In this document: positions 20,127 through 30,437 of the stretch, in pieces
How positions within the stretch are numbered: position 1 is the first letter of the stretch
Layout of the letters: each line of letters starts with the position of its first letter
Assembly (NCBI GenBank): GCA_905250025.1
Contig: CAJNOJ010000114.1
Span: forward strand, 186,001-250,000
Direction of reading: 5' to 3'
Source of the DNA: Adineta ricciae
Taxonomy: Eukaryota; Rotifera; Eurotatoria; Adinetida; Adinetidae
DNA length: 64,000 nt
The notes under the pieces: generated by a model
Seen by the model: only the letters and a program-made list of their open reading frames with translations
Database searches by the model: none
What the model was told of the DNA's origin: nothing
Position numbers and translations under genes: made by a program

Positions 20127-21071
20127 ATGATGAGCACTGTTGCGTTTGTGCTTAACATCATTGCACTAATTATCGATCTATGTACCTGTGTGATTATATT
20201 GTTCATTATGGGTATCATCATTTACCATATTGTTTGTAAAAATCTCAAACAAGAAGATCGAGTAGTTAGTTGTGTTTGTTTAACAATCTATCCTGTGATT
20301 TTTCTTTTCACCATAATCGCAGTTTCATTTCACATTCAAACACTTCTCGGTGATCTATACGGGAAAACGTTCAATTCAGCATCATGTACTCCCATTGGAT
20401 ATATATCTTATATTCTTCTCAACATGTTTTACTGGGCTTTTATCAATCAAGCTCTATTCCGTCTCTGTCGAATCAGCTATTCGCGATACCAATATCTTCA
20501 ATCTTTCTGGTTTTACATAAGTTTATCTCTGATTGAACTAGTTTTCAGTATCATTGTTTTATCTCCACTTCTGTTCTGGCATGCCATTGTTTATCTAACA
20601 GAGGATTTCTATTGTTATGTGAAATTCACACATACTCGAGGCATACTCTGGCTTGCATTCGGTATTTACGGAATTCCACTTTCAGTATTATCGTTGATCT
20701 ATTTACGTATTGTCATCTTTCTTCGTCGACAACCAAAGAATTTAGCAGTAATCGTCCAACAAAAGCAACAACGAGATTTAGTCGTTTTCCAACGTATTCT
20801 CGTAACTATCGGTATTCTAGTCATTCTTGGAATCGCACCAATCATCTTCTTAATAATGGCACAGATAACCGGTGAAGACTATTTCCTCGCTTTTCGACTT
20901 ATCTGGCCTTTTATTAGTTTGACGATGATTGGATCAAGTTTAGCATTGCTTCTATTTACACCACAATTAAAACATATGATTTTAGAAATACTCCATCGAA
21001 CTCAAATAGTACCTTTTGACAGTGCTGCAGTGAACTCAGTCGAACAGCAACGCGTTACAACAAGAGTATAA
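20127..21071 (+). CDS. Orphan seven-transmembrane receptor, copy A
   Basis: Single-exon protein of 314 residues with seven strongly hydrophobic segments and short loops. I chose the ATG at 20127 because copy B (36398) starts there; the open frame upstream begins with GTG. A conserved Cys (SASCTPIGY) precedes TM3. The end of TM3 reads FRLCRI in place of DRY, and TM7 ends SLALLLFTPQLKHMIL. The topology fits a rhodopsin-like GPCR, but none of the strict family signatures is complete, so the ligand and coupling are unknown. It is transcribed away from the NRPS. AATAAA at 21190-21195. Confidence 0.65.
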   Translation: MMSTVAFVLNIIALIIDLCTCVIILFIMGIIIYHIVCKNLKQEDRVVSCVCLTIYPVIFLFTIIAVSFHIQTLLGDLYGKTFNSASCTPIGYISYILLNMFYWAFINQALFRLCRISYSRYQYLQSFWFYISLSLIELVFSIIVLSPLLFWHAIVYLTEDFYCYVKFTHTRGILWLAFGIYGIPLSVLSLIYLRIVIFLRRQPKNLAVIVQQKQQRDLVVFQRILVTIGILVILGIAPIIFLIMAQITGEDYFLAFRLIWPFISLTMIGSSLALLLFTPQLKHMILEILHRTQIVPFDSAAVNSVEQQRVTTRV

Positions 21072-21366
21072 TTATGTATGTAGGTGTTTTTCGATCGAAA
21101 CAGAACTATGAAAATCAACCATTTACACTCGACACGGTTTGTTCAGCGTTTACTTCGCAGTAATAAGCCATACCTACGAATTTCTTTCTAATAAAACATC
21201 AATTAAGTTATTCATATTCGTGATATACACCCGCGTCGTCTTGCACTTTTTTCTTCGAGAACGTACTGTTTGATAACGAGGAAGATATTAATATCAGCAT
21301 ATATTTATAGAATTGAAGTTGACGCACATGTAGACAAGTATGCGTAAAATCGAGAAAAATCAACAT

Positions 21367-21440
21367 CGCACAAGAACAGAATAGAAACGATCGCGCACAA
21401 CTACCTGCTGACGTCGTTTATTTGTTGTGACGAACAAGGC
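21367..21440 (+). repeat. Degenerate repeat shared by PSME4 and PLC upstream regions
   Basis: Begins GCACAAGAACA and ends GACGAACAAGGC. The same ordered blocks (GCACAAGAACA, AACTAYCT, a TATT-GT-GT run, GAACAAGGC) occur upstream of the PLC-like gene at 45775-45848 and 55477-55552, and in copy B of PSME4 at 37641-37713. Two unrelated genes share it on the same strand, about 190 and 260 bases before their ATGs. Confidence 0.5.
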
Positions 21441-21492
21441 AATCAATGATAGAAAAAAGGAAGCGCACAAGTCGATGCGTTCGCACGACAGA

Positions 21493-21499
21493 TGAGTCA
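21493..21499. promoter_or_regulatory. TGAGTCA, AP-1/CNC-type bZIP site candidate
   Basis: Perfect TGAGTCA about 130 bases before the PSME4 ATG, kept in copy B at 37769-37775. In animals, proteasome genes are commonly induced by CNC-bZIP factors through related sites. A 7-mer also arises by chance, so this is a candidate only. Confidence 0.3.
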
Positions 21500-21625
21500 C
21501 ACGCTTGCCAGTAGATAAATACACCTTGTAATTATAATTTCAAACATTAATATATTTTTTCCAATCGTCTGAAACTTGCTACACAGCAAAATTGTAACTG
21601 TGTGTTTCGTCTCGGCATAATAAAA

Positions 21626-22954
21626 ATGAATAATAATTCAAGTAACCTTGAACGGTGTGCAGATGCCGATAAAGACAATCTGCAAAAACCGGATATTTAT
21701 CTTCGCCATCTACCATGTCCCGAATCGATTCCACAACAAGCATTCACTTTCTTCGAAAAGATTCGTGAGAACCTCTCACGAACGATTCAAGTTGGTGAAT
21801 ATCATCCAGGTTTTATTCTCTGGTCGAAAAAATTGAAAGAATTCATTTCACTCTACGGATTCTCGTTTACCAAAGAGGATCATATCAAACTAATTAAATT
21901 GTACTTATCGATTATATCTTCAACTGATATAAGTTATTCGGTTGCACAGATCTGCTTCGATTCGCTGATAGAACTGTTACAGTACGTAGATACTTTTTTC
22001 TCTCACTTCTTCCACATTGAATCATTTCGTCTCTCAGGAAGATTGAATTGCTCACTCGAGATGATTTGACAATTGATTGGTGGATATTTTATCGATGGGT
22101 GAAACGTATTAAAAATCATCAACACAAAACTTTTGTCATGGTACCATCATTAAAGTTAGTATATTTGTCAATTACCGAAAGTAAATGGTTAACTCTTCGA
22201 TTGTTGTTCGTTTCCATAGAGAATTTGAAACAGTCATTCTTCACTGTACACAAAGTTGTTCGCCATACTTTTCATCGACGGCGACTCAAGAACTCCTCGA
22301 TGAATTTTGTCCACATCTATGTCCTTTTGATCGAATTGCAATTTGTGATACCATGCAAATATTTGACTATTTCCTACCGATGAACTTACCACCACACCTA
22401 CATGATCAAGGATTCAAGTAAGCTCATTCGTGGGTTCCTTTTGTCAACGTCTGACCGTCTTACTACTCGTCTTAGATTATGGTTACCAGAATTCTTTAAT
22501 CTTTGGGAGAATATCAATAACGAAACTATATGGGAAGCGGTAAGTTTAATTAAAATAACGATGAGTTCATTATTTGTTCGAATGGATTCATTTTAGTATC
22601 TTGTTAATCTTTTCTCACGACTTGCTTGGTACAATATCGGCTATATCGACTGGACACCATGGTTAAATCAGGTTTGATTATTTTCCTCTTGCATTTATGT
22701 TACTTAAGTTTTTTCGATTACAGATTTTTACACATTTTCTTCGAGGTTTTTCATTACCTATCGGTAAAACCCAAAAAACAACAAAGAAATTCATCTATTC
22801 AATGGGTGATGTCGCACAATGGATTGTCGCTATGATAGGCAATGGCAGCTCTTGTCTCGAACATCTTCAGGATTTACTCACGGCTGTGCGAAGTTTTTAT
22901 TATCCATCGAACACGGGATATTTTCAGAAACAACTTGTTGAGTTTCTTTTCGAG
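21626..22954 (+). CDS. PSME4: Proteasome activator PA200 (PSME4), 5' part, copy A
   Basis: First exons of the PA200/Blm10 HEAT-repeat protein that caps the 20S proteasome. Recognisable blocks in the order of animal PSME4: PGFILWSKKLKEFISLYGFSF, LTRDDLTIDW, CSPYFSSTATQELLDEF, LCPFDR, LPMNLPPHLHDQGFK and DVAQWIVAMIG. Short introns interrupt it (for example one starting GTACGTAG after LIELLQ, and GTAAGC.. after the HDQGFK codons). The start is the ATG at 21626. It runs into the N at 22955. It is nearly identical to copy B: I count about 3 differences in the first 118 residues. The rest of this haplotype's gene probably continues at 49354. Confidence 0.85.
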
Positions 22955-22955
22955 N
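22955..22955. other. Single-N assembly join between copies A and B
   Basis: The N falls inside a PSME4 exon. The sequence to its right is not PSME4 but the 3' flank of a second receptor gene, and from about 23286 the gene order of 7406-22954 starts again. Confidence 0.9.
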
Positions 22956-23285
22956 TCGTTCTGGATCAAACGTTTTGTACGTGATTCCGATATAACAATT
23001 TTCGCATAGCATCGACCGACTTAAGAATGATCTATGTTCTCGACGCTAACGTTAATAGTGGAGAGTGTTGTTTCACGCTGCCGTTAACATAGCGTGTAGA
23101 ACGGATGAGATCGAGAATTTTTCTTGTTCTAAAGCGAGTTGTATATTTGTATGTATAATGTGGACAGCAAAGATGGAACGAATCGGTTCGACGTCCCACA
23201 AACCCATTCTCTGGTCAAATCTACGGTAATCCAGCATAGCAACTACCAATCATTCTGTGTTCGTATGCTTTTAAAATTAATGTTT
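22956..23285. other. No gene recognised (3' flank of receptor gene)
   Basis: Start of copy B. It lies downstream of the minus-strand receptor gene. Unlike the genes around it, it has no clear match to the equivalent flank of copy A (7011-7405). Confidence 0.45.
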
Positions 23286-24242
23286 CTATGGTGATGCGCC
23301 ATGACGTTTACATAAATATAAGCACTTGTTTGCTAATGATCGTAGAGATGCTAGACAGGTTTTTCGAAACATCATGCTCAAATAATAATTGATGTAAAAT
23401 GACATGCCATACTTTGCGTAATAAATGACAACGCTCACTTGTAGAATAAGATATTCGATCTGTTGTCGTTCCACGCTCTTCTTTGCCGAACTAGTAAGCA
23501 TCGAGTATGTGTACGTGGCAGTACGTTGAGCTTCTATTACACTTGCCAGAAACGCATATGGAAATATCATGAGAAGCAGTTGACGATTCGTTCGTTGAAC
23601 GGCAAGTATTCGATCATCAGGGATGGAAACAGTCGCAACACGACGTTTGGATTGTTGTAGATGCTTCCAGGTCATGATACCAAACATGATCATGCCACTA
23701 TGAGGAAGGAGAGCAACGAAAATGTTACCGTACAGCGAAGATATAATTGCTTGAAAGCCAGGCAATGATGCACACGTACCATTACGAATGTCGAATATGA
23801 ATAAATGAAAGCTGCCTAAGAGTAACAAGAAGAGCATGGTGAGAATGAGAGCACGCTGAGCAAACTGAATCGAACTCAGTCGCCGCCAACGATCAAGTGA
23901 TGATGTGGACGCACATCGATCGAATGCTGCCAGCAAAACACACGTCGATGCCATTGCTGGTAAACATACGAGAAGATAAGTACGCATTTTGCAAATACTA
24001 CTGTTTATCAAAGAGACATTATTTCCGAAGTACTCAGTGGAAAAACGTAGTATGATACCGAAATTGCTAAAACATATATCGAATAGTGACGAGCAAATGA
24101 GATAAAGGACGCAGGCTCTCGTTCGAAAGTCTTTCGAGAAAAATGTAATAAGATTGAGTACATTGCCAATGTTGCCTAGGATTAGTACTGTGAACAGACT
24201 GTAGATAACGAAATAAGAGGTGATTTCTGGTAGAGATGCCAT
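23286..24242 (-). CDS. Rhodopsin-like 7TM receptor, intact copy B
   Basis: Single exon, 318 residues, seven hydrophobic segments. TM1 contains GNIGNVLNLI, matching the class-A GN..N pattern. A Cys precedes TM3 (INSSICKMRTY) and TM3 ends AAFDRCAST, with DRC in the place of DRY. The third intracellular loop is short and basic (KHLQQSKRR), and TM7 leads into MMFRKTCLASL, like the post-TM7 helix of class A. It is therefore a probable G-protein-coupled receptor of the plasma membrane; the ligand is unknown. It is downstream of the NRPS on the same strand. The copy A version is broken by a 154-bp deletion. Confidence 0.75.
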   Translation of the reverse strand: MASLPEITSYFVIYSLFTVLILGNIGNVLNLITFFSKDFRTRACVLYLICSSLFDICFSNFGIILRFSTEYFGNNVSLINSSICKMRTYLLVCLPAMASTCVLLAAFDRCASTSSLDRWRRLSSIQFAQRALILTMLFLLLLGSFHLFIFDIRNGTCASLPGFQAIISSLYGNIFVALLPHSGMIMFGIMTWKHLQQSKRRVATVSIPDDRILAVQRTNRQLLLMIFPYAFLASVIEAQRTATYTYSMLTSSAKKSVERQQIEYLILQVSVVIYYAKYGMSFYINYYLSMMFRKTCLASLRSLANKCLYLCKRHGASP

Positions 24243-24541
24243 GACGATCGAGAATACTGAAAAAAGGATTTTGAAATTCAGATCTATAAAGCTTGACGAA
24301 TGAGACTATCGAAGCGTGAAATAGCAACAAATGGAACAAATGGGAAAGCTTTTTAAAGTTCTTTTTTTTCCTTTTAATTGCTTCGTGAAGAATGTATTCT
24401 CAGTTCATTTATATCCATCGGTACTTTACCTTTTTAAGCATGCACCAATTAATATTTCTTTTTTATTCGGAAAATAGAGAACTTCGTTCATTATTAAGAA
24501 AGAGCAGGTATAATTATGAAAAAGTTGGTCTAATCTGAATC

Positions 24542-27500
24542 CTAATGTTCATGAGTGTAAGAAAAATCGAAGTAGTTTCTAAACAGAGTCATGTCTTGTT
24601 CATCGTTATTTTTCTCAGCTATGTCGCGAGCACTTTGCCCATGAATATCTTTTTTGCTGAGGTCAACTTTGTTGGCACATTGACGCTTTAGAATGTCGAA
24701 AATCTTGCCATCGTTCAAATGTGCAGCCCAGTGTACAACAGTTCGTCCGTGATCATCTTGCGCATTGATATCTGCGCCGAGTTCGATGAAGCGTTGCAGC
24801 AGAAAATAATCCTGGTGATGAGCGGCATGTAACAGATGTCGAGATTCACATGACAGATCGAACTTTACCAAGACAGGATCAGCTGTTGCAGTTGACAACG
24901 CATATTTCAATCGAGTGACTATCTGTTCAACATTTTCACTAGCGAACATTTTACTATGTTCGCAATGCACGCTGAAGACCTCGATTTCAGATTGAATTAT
25001 ATTTTTACATCCATTGAACGGATCGATGAAATCTGTGTCATTCGTATTATGATTGACAGAAGCTTTGATCAAAACGACACGTCCGAAATAAGACCGCGGT
25101 TCGTACTTTGACGATAAGATAACGTTATTTTTTATTTCATTTGCTAAATACTCGGCTTCTTTTGAGCATAATTCTACACCTTGATTAGTAACGTACTTGC
25201 GAAGAGATTGCTCAAATGCTTCATCATCGCATATATTGAATTCACGATATGTTTCAGTTAGGTACGAATCTAATAGGATGAGAACTTCGGTACCTTCACC
25301 GAGTTTTTCAAGTTGACAGGCCATTTCAAAGGCAACTTTACCTCCAAAACTCCATCCGCCGAGACGGTAAGGACCTTTTGGTTGTTTTTTCCTGATTAAT
25401 GATATGTAAAACGTAGCCATACTTTCAATATTATTGAACTTATTCTCAGCATCCGTAAACATTGGGTCATTCAAAGCAATGATAGTGTGTTGTTCTTTGA
25501 AATACGGTGCCAATGAAGAATATATGAATGAAATACCTTCTATCGCATGGATCAAGAAGAGAGGCGTTTCGTCTGTTCCCGAACAGATCGACAACACCGA
25601 ATCGTCATTAGTCTCTCGAAGTTCTTGATTGATATATTTACTCAATTTCTCAATAGTCGGGTTGGCAACGATGGATGTTACGGTAATAGTACGCGTAAAG
25701 ACTTGTTTGATTTGAATAATCATTGAAATGATTAACAAGGAATGCCCTCCTAAATCGAAGAAATTCTCGAGTATTCCGAAGTTGTTTGTGCCTAAAATTG
25801 ACGACCATATCTGATGGAGACGAAATTCAGTTAAATTTCGTGGATAAACGTGATTTGTCTCATGGGTTTTCCAATAGCTGCTGTCTCTAGCGAGATTCAT
25901 AAGGAATGTTGAATCGACTTTGTCGTTTGTCGTCAAAGGAAACTGATCTATAAAGACATACAGTTGAGGTCGCATATATTCCGGTAATGTAGAATTGAGA
26001 TGATTACGTAAATCCAATTCAATTTGTGAGTGATTTTCTCGGAGGCCGCCGATGAAAGCAATTAGTTTCGACGTGCTGTCCGTACTTTTTAGTACATGGA
26101 TTTGAGTCAGGTTCAAATACGATTTGATTTGATACTCGATTTCACCTAGTTCCACACGGTAACCACGAATTTTTACTTGATGATCGACTCGACCTGCACA
26201 CTGTACATCCATGGTCGACAAATAATACACCAGGTCGCCTGTTCGATACACGCGTGTCTTCGTACTTGCAAGTTCAATTTCAACAAAACTTCTGTGGGTC
26301 AGATCAACACGATTTAGATAACCTCTAGCAAGACTGAACCCACCAATGCATAGTTCGCCAATGAGTCCGCTTGGTAAAACTTCGTTGTTTCTATCCAGAA
26401 TATAGAACGCTGCATATGGAAAGGGCTTGCCGACCGGTAGACCCTTTTCGTGTATTGCCACACTAGTAATACTATTTGCATCAGCAAGAAACTCCGAAAC
26501 GCCCACGGTGGTTTCGGTTGGACCGTATTCGTTGAAAATTTTGTGGTGAGAAAACTTCTTAAGCCATTGACGCACGGAATCTACGGGTAGGATCTCTCCG
26601 CCAATAACGAACGTAGTTAAATATGGCAGTTGGATCTGATCATCGTTACATAGAGCATTGGCCATCTGTATGAAAAAACTTGGTGTGCATTTGATTAGCT
26701 GGATGCGATTTTGTACGAGATGATCATGGAATTTGAAAATATCACGTTTGATGTCATCATTGCAAATGATCACAGTTCCAGCAGTTAGCATAGGAATTAA
26801 CGTACTTGTGACGGACAAGTCAAATGCTATTGACGATGAGAAATCATAGAGCATGCCGTCAGTCAGTGAATAGCGATGTTGTAATGAATCGCGGTACCAT
26901 AAAATGTTTTGATGCTCAATGAGAACGCCTTTTGGAAGTCCAGTCGAGCCAGATGTATAGATTACATAAGCGAGACTACGAGAAGTAGCAGGTTCGTATC
27001 CGAAAGATAGGATGTATTCGAATGTTGTATCCGCGTCATCGTTGCTTTCGAGTAAAATAGCGTCTATCTGGCATACAGCAACTTGTGTAGATAGACGTGT
27101 TTGGCATTCGGACATTCGTTGTTCTGAGTCGATAAGTACGAGATGCGTTTTTGTATCGTTAACAATGAAGAGGAGACGTTCTAAGGGTGTCGCAATGTCT
27201 ACTGGCACATAGGCACCACCAGCTTTCAAGATCGCCAGAATCAGAATAAAGAAATTAATGGATCGATCGCATGAAATGACAACGAGATCGTCCGGTTTTT
27301 GTATATATCCTTTAAGGATAAAAAATTGAGCCAGACGATCTGCCACTTTGTTTAGTTCACCATAACTAATGGATCTCTGATTATGAACGATAGCTATGCG
27401 TCTCGAATAGCACTTCGCAACGTCCTCTATGAGTCCATGAACAGTCGAATTCGGCTTTCGTTTGTACCAAGGATTCTCGACTGTTTGATTGTTCCACATT

Positions 27501-30437
27501 ACCAATTGTTCATTCAGCTCTTCATTCGATAAAAGACGAACATGTTGCGGCGAACAATTTGGCTCAGTGACAATATTTTCTAAAACGTTCAGATAGTGTT
27601 CTGCTAGACGTTTGACAATCGATGTTGACGACGGAAAATATTTTGTTTTATAGTTGAGAGCGAGTCGAGTAGTTTTATCATCGAAAGTAATACATACAGT
27701 AAGAGGATATTCTGTCTTTTCGATTTCACCCAGAGCATGTTGATCGCATTTCAAAGAATAAGTATGCCGTTTCGAAATGTCAGGATAGTTTTCAATGATA
27801 AACAGAGTATCGAAAAGTGGTTGTCCATTGCCCAGTTTCCCCCACGATTGAATCTCGCCCAATGATACGGCAGTACCCATTTCTTGTAGACGACAAAGTT
27901 GTTCTTGAATGGAAATCAACATATCGATTGATTGGTTGTAAGCTGTAGATATATACAGAGGTATTGTATTGATAAAAATACCGATGCTATGTTCGATAGA
28001 TGCAACTGGCACAGTGCGACCCGAAATTGTTATCCCGAATGCGATATCTATACGTTGCAAGTATCGTGAGAGAATGATTGCCCAGCAACCAAGCAATAGG
28101 TTACTCATCGTAATCGGACAACGACGACAAAATGCATCGATAGATTCGAGTAATTGAGAAGGTAAATGAACAACAATTTCATCATGGTTTTGCTCGCTCG
28201 AAGTTTTTTCAGTGTTGGTAATTAGATGTTGAAAAGCCGATGTCAAGTAGCACGGTTCCTTGAGATCTTGCAAATAAGTCTGCCAAAATGTTTTGATATT
28301 GTTAAAGTATTCGTGTTTTTGCGTTTCAATGTGTTGGATAAAATCACCGTATTGAGATCCTCGACAGATGAATTGATGACGTCGATCGTAAGCTTTCAAA
28401 AACTGTTCGAGTACTAGCGGAGTACTCCATCCATCGAGAAGGATATGATGATGCGTGAAAACGAGCAAATAGTCATCGGACGATAACTTGATTAATGTAA
28501 TGCGACACAATGGTGCCGTATGAAGATCAAATAGTCGACCGCGATCAGCTATTAAGAAATCATTCAGTTTCGTTCTTTCGACAGACCAGTCGAGAAAATC
28601 AAAGGGAATCCGAATACCAACAGGTTCTACTCGTTGATACAGCCCAGCAGTCGTATCCCAATCAAAACTCGATCGAAGTATGTCATACGAATCGATCAAT
28701 ATTTGCCATGCATTCAGCACACGCTGTGTATCGACGACACCGCTCAATTTGAACACACCTTGAACCAGATATTCATCCGAATGTGGATACTGCAAACAGC
28801 GATATAACATGCCCGACTGCATAGGTGATAAAGGATAAGATATGACTGAATTACAACTAATTGGTTCCGATGTCGAAGAGCTCAGTTGAAAGTTACTTAT
28901 TTCTTGGATAGCTGTTAAAAAATTCTTCACTAATTGTTCGATTGTCTTAGATTCAAAATGATTCTGGCTGTAAGTAACATACGCATGTAACTGATCGTCT
29001 ATGATATAACTTTCGAAATCAATCAACCGTTGACGATGATTCATTGGCCCAATCTTGTCAAGTGCTGAACAACCTTTTGTTTCGATTAATTGTCGATCAC
29101 TCTTGGTCTTCCATACTCCAAGATAATTGAATAGTATATCTGGCTCGGGCAATGCTGCGAGGACGTCGTGTATGTTGGCATCTTCATTTAAGTATTTCAA
29201 TAGACCAAAACCGAAACCTCGATTAGGGACAGCTTGCAGTTGATCATGTACACTTCTCAAATGGTGTATGCTCAGTTGCTGATGAGTGCAAGTAAAGTCG
29301 AAGAAAATGGGGAATTCTGTTGTAAACCATCCGATTGTTCGAGATATGTCCACGTCAGCATCAATCGCTTCTCGACCATGTCCTTCTAAAATCAAATAGA
29401 ATTGATCGTGATGACACCACAATCGAAGACTGAATAGTAATGCTGTCAAAAGGGCATCGTACATGGTAACACTGTAGGATGAAAGCATAGGCAATAGAAG
29501 ATCTGTAACTTTTTGATCTAGTGTCGTGTGTACAACGCTACTCTGCTGCATAGTGTTCGTTCCGTGATCGAAATCACGTGGTATTTGTGCGGCATTTTTC
29601 GACTTTGAATTTATCTGAGACCAGAATTTAAACTCATCCGTAATCGTGGTGGATTGAGCTTCGTTTACTAGAGCTGCAGCCCATTCTGAAAATGAGTCTG
29701 ATGTAGAAGGTGAAATTTCGTTACGACCGAAGCAGTGTGAGTTCAGTATATCTTCGAGATCTTCAGTGAAAATTCTCCAAGACACGCCATCAACTACCAA
29801 ATGATGTATAACAATGTAAAGTGTCAGCCCGACATCGTCACCAATTGATACCAAAAGAGCGTGCCAAAGTTTACCAACAGTAATATCAAGAGAACTATCA
29901 GCTTGCTCGATTTTATTTGCTATGATAAAATCTCTTTCATTTGCAGGCAAACTTATTAAATCTAGAAGTTCTAGGCTTGTTTCGAGATCAACGGTTGATG
30001 AATCGAAACACGGCAGATGTAACCAACGATTTGATGTTTCATCTTTGTAATACTTTGAAAATAGGCCCGGATGTTTGCGTACTAATTCAAACAAACTTTC
30101 TTTGGCCTGGCTAGACTTGATTTCTACGGGAAATGTCATTAAAGCACATTGACTCCAATTGTTGAAGTTCTCGAAATTCTGTTCGAAAAACCATTGTTGA
30201 ATAGGCGTAAGTGGAATAACACTATTTTCGTTAGTCGCTGCATTTTCTTTACGACAGTTTTGACTTGCATATGAAACAGACGAATCCTTTGGTAATAAAG
30301 TTTGAAGTTCTTCTGCTAATTTCCGAATTGTCGGCGACCGGAATAGCTGACTAGTTGTCATCGGTATTCGATACATTCGCCGAATGCTGGAAATCAGTTG
30401 AATGGCCAAGATCGAATCACCTCCGAGTTGAAAAAAA
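24542..30437 (-). CDS. NRPS copy B, 3' part: T2-E-C-A-T-TE-ANK (after frameshift)
   Basis: Continuation of the copy B NRPS in a shifted frame, starting at the LGGDS carrier motif. It contains the E domain (HHLVVDGVSWRI, FNYLG), the C domain (HHILLDGWS), the Asn-type A domain with pocket DLTKVGEVGK, the carrier LGGHSL, the thioesterase GWSFGG, and a longer ankyrin tail than copy A. The tail reads GADINAQDDHGRTVVHWAAH, then DILKRQCANKVDLSKKDIHG, making at least two good repeats. The stop is at 24542; AATAAA on this strand lies at 24462-24467. Every catalytic residue seen in copy A is kept, so the gene appears intact apart from the single-base shift at 30431-30438. Confidence 0.85.

Larger units (their letters stand above)
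21072..21625. other. Intergenic region upstream of PSME4, copy A
   Basis: Holds the receptor's AATAAA (21190-21195) and the upstream region of PSME4, including the shared element at 21367-21440 and the TGAGTCA at 21493-21499 listed separately. It is well conserved in copy B (37343-37902). Confidence 0.5.
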
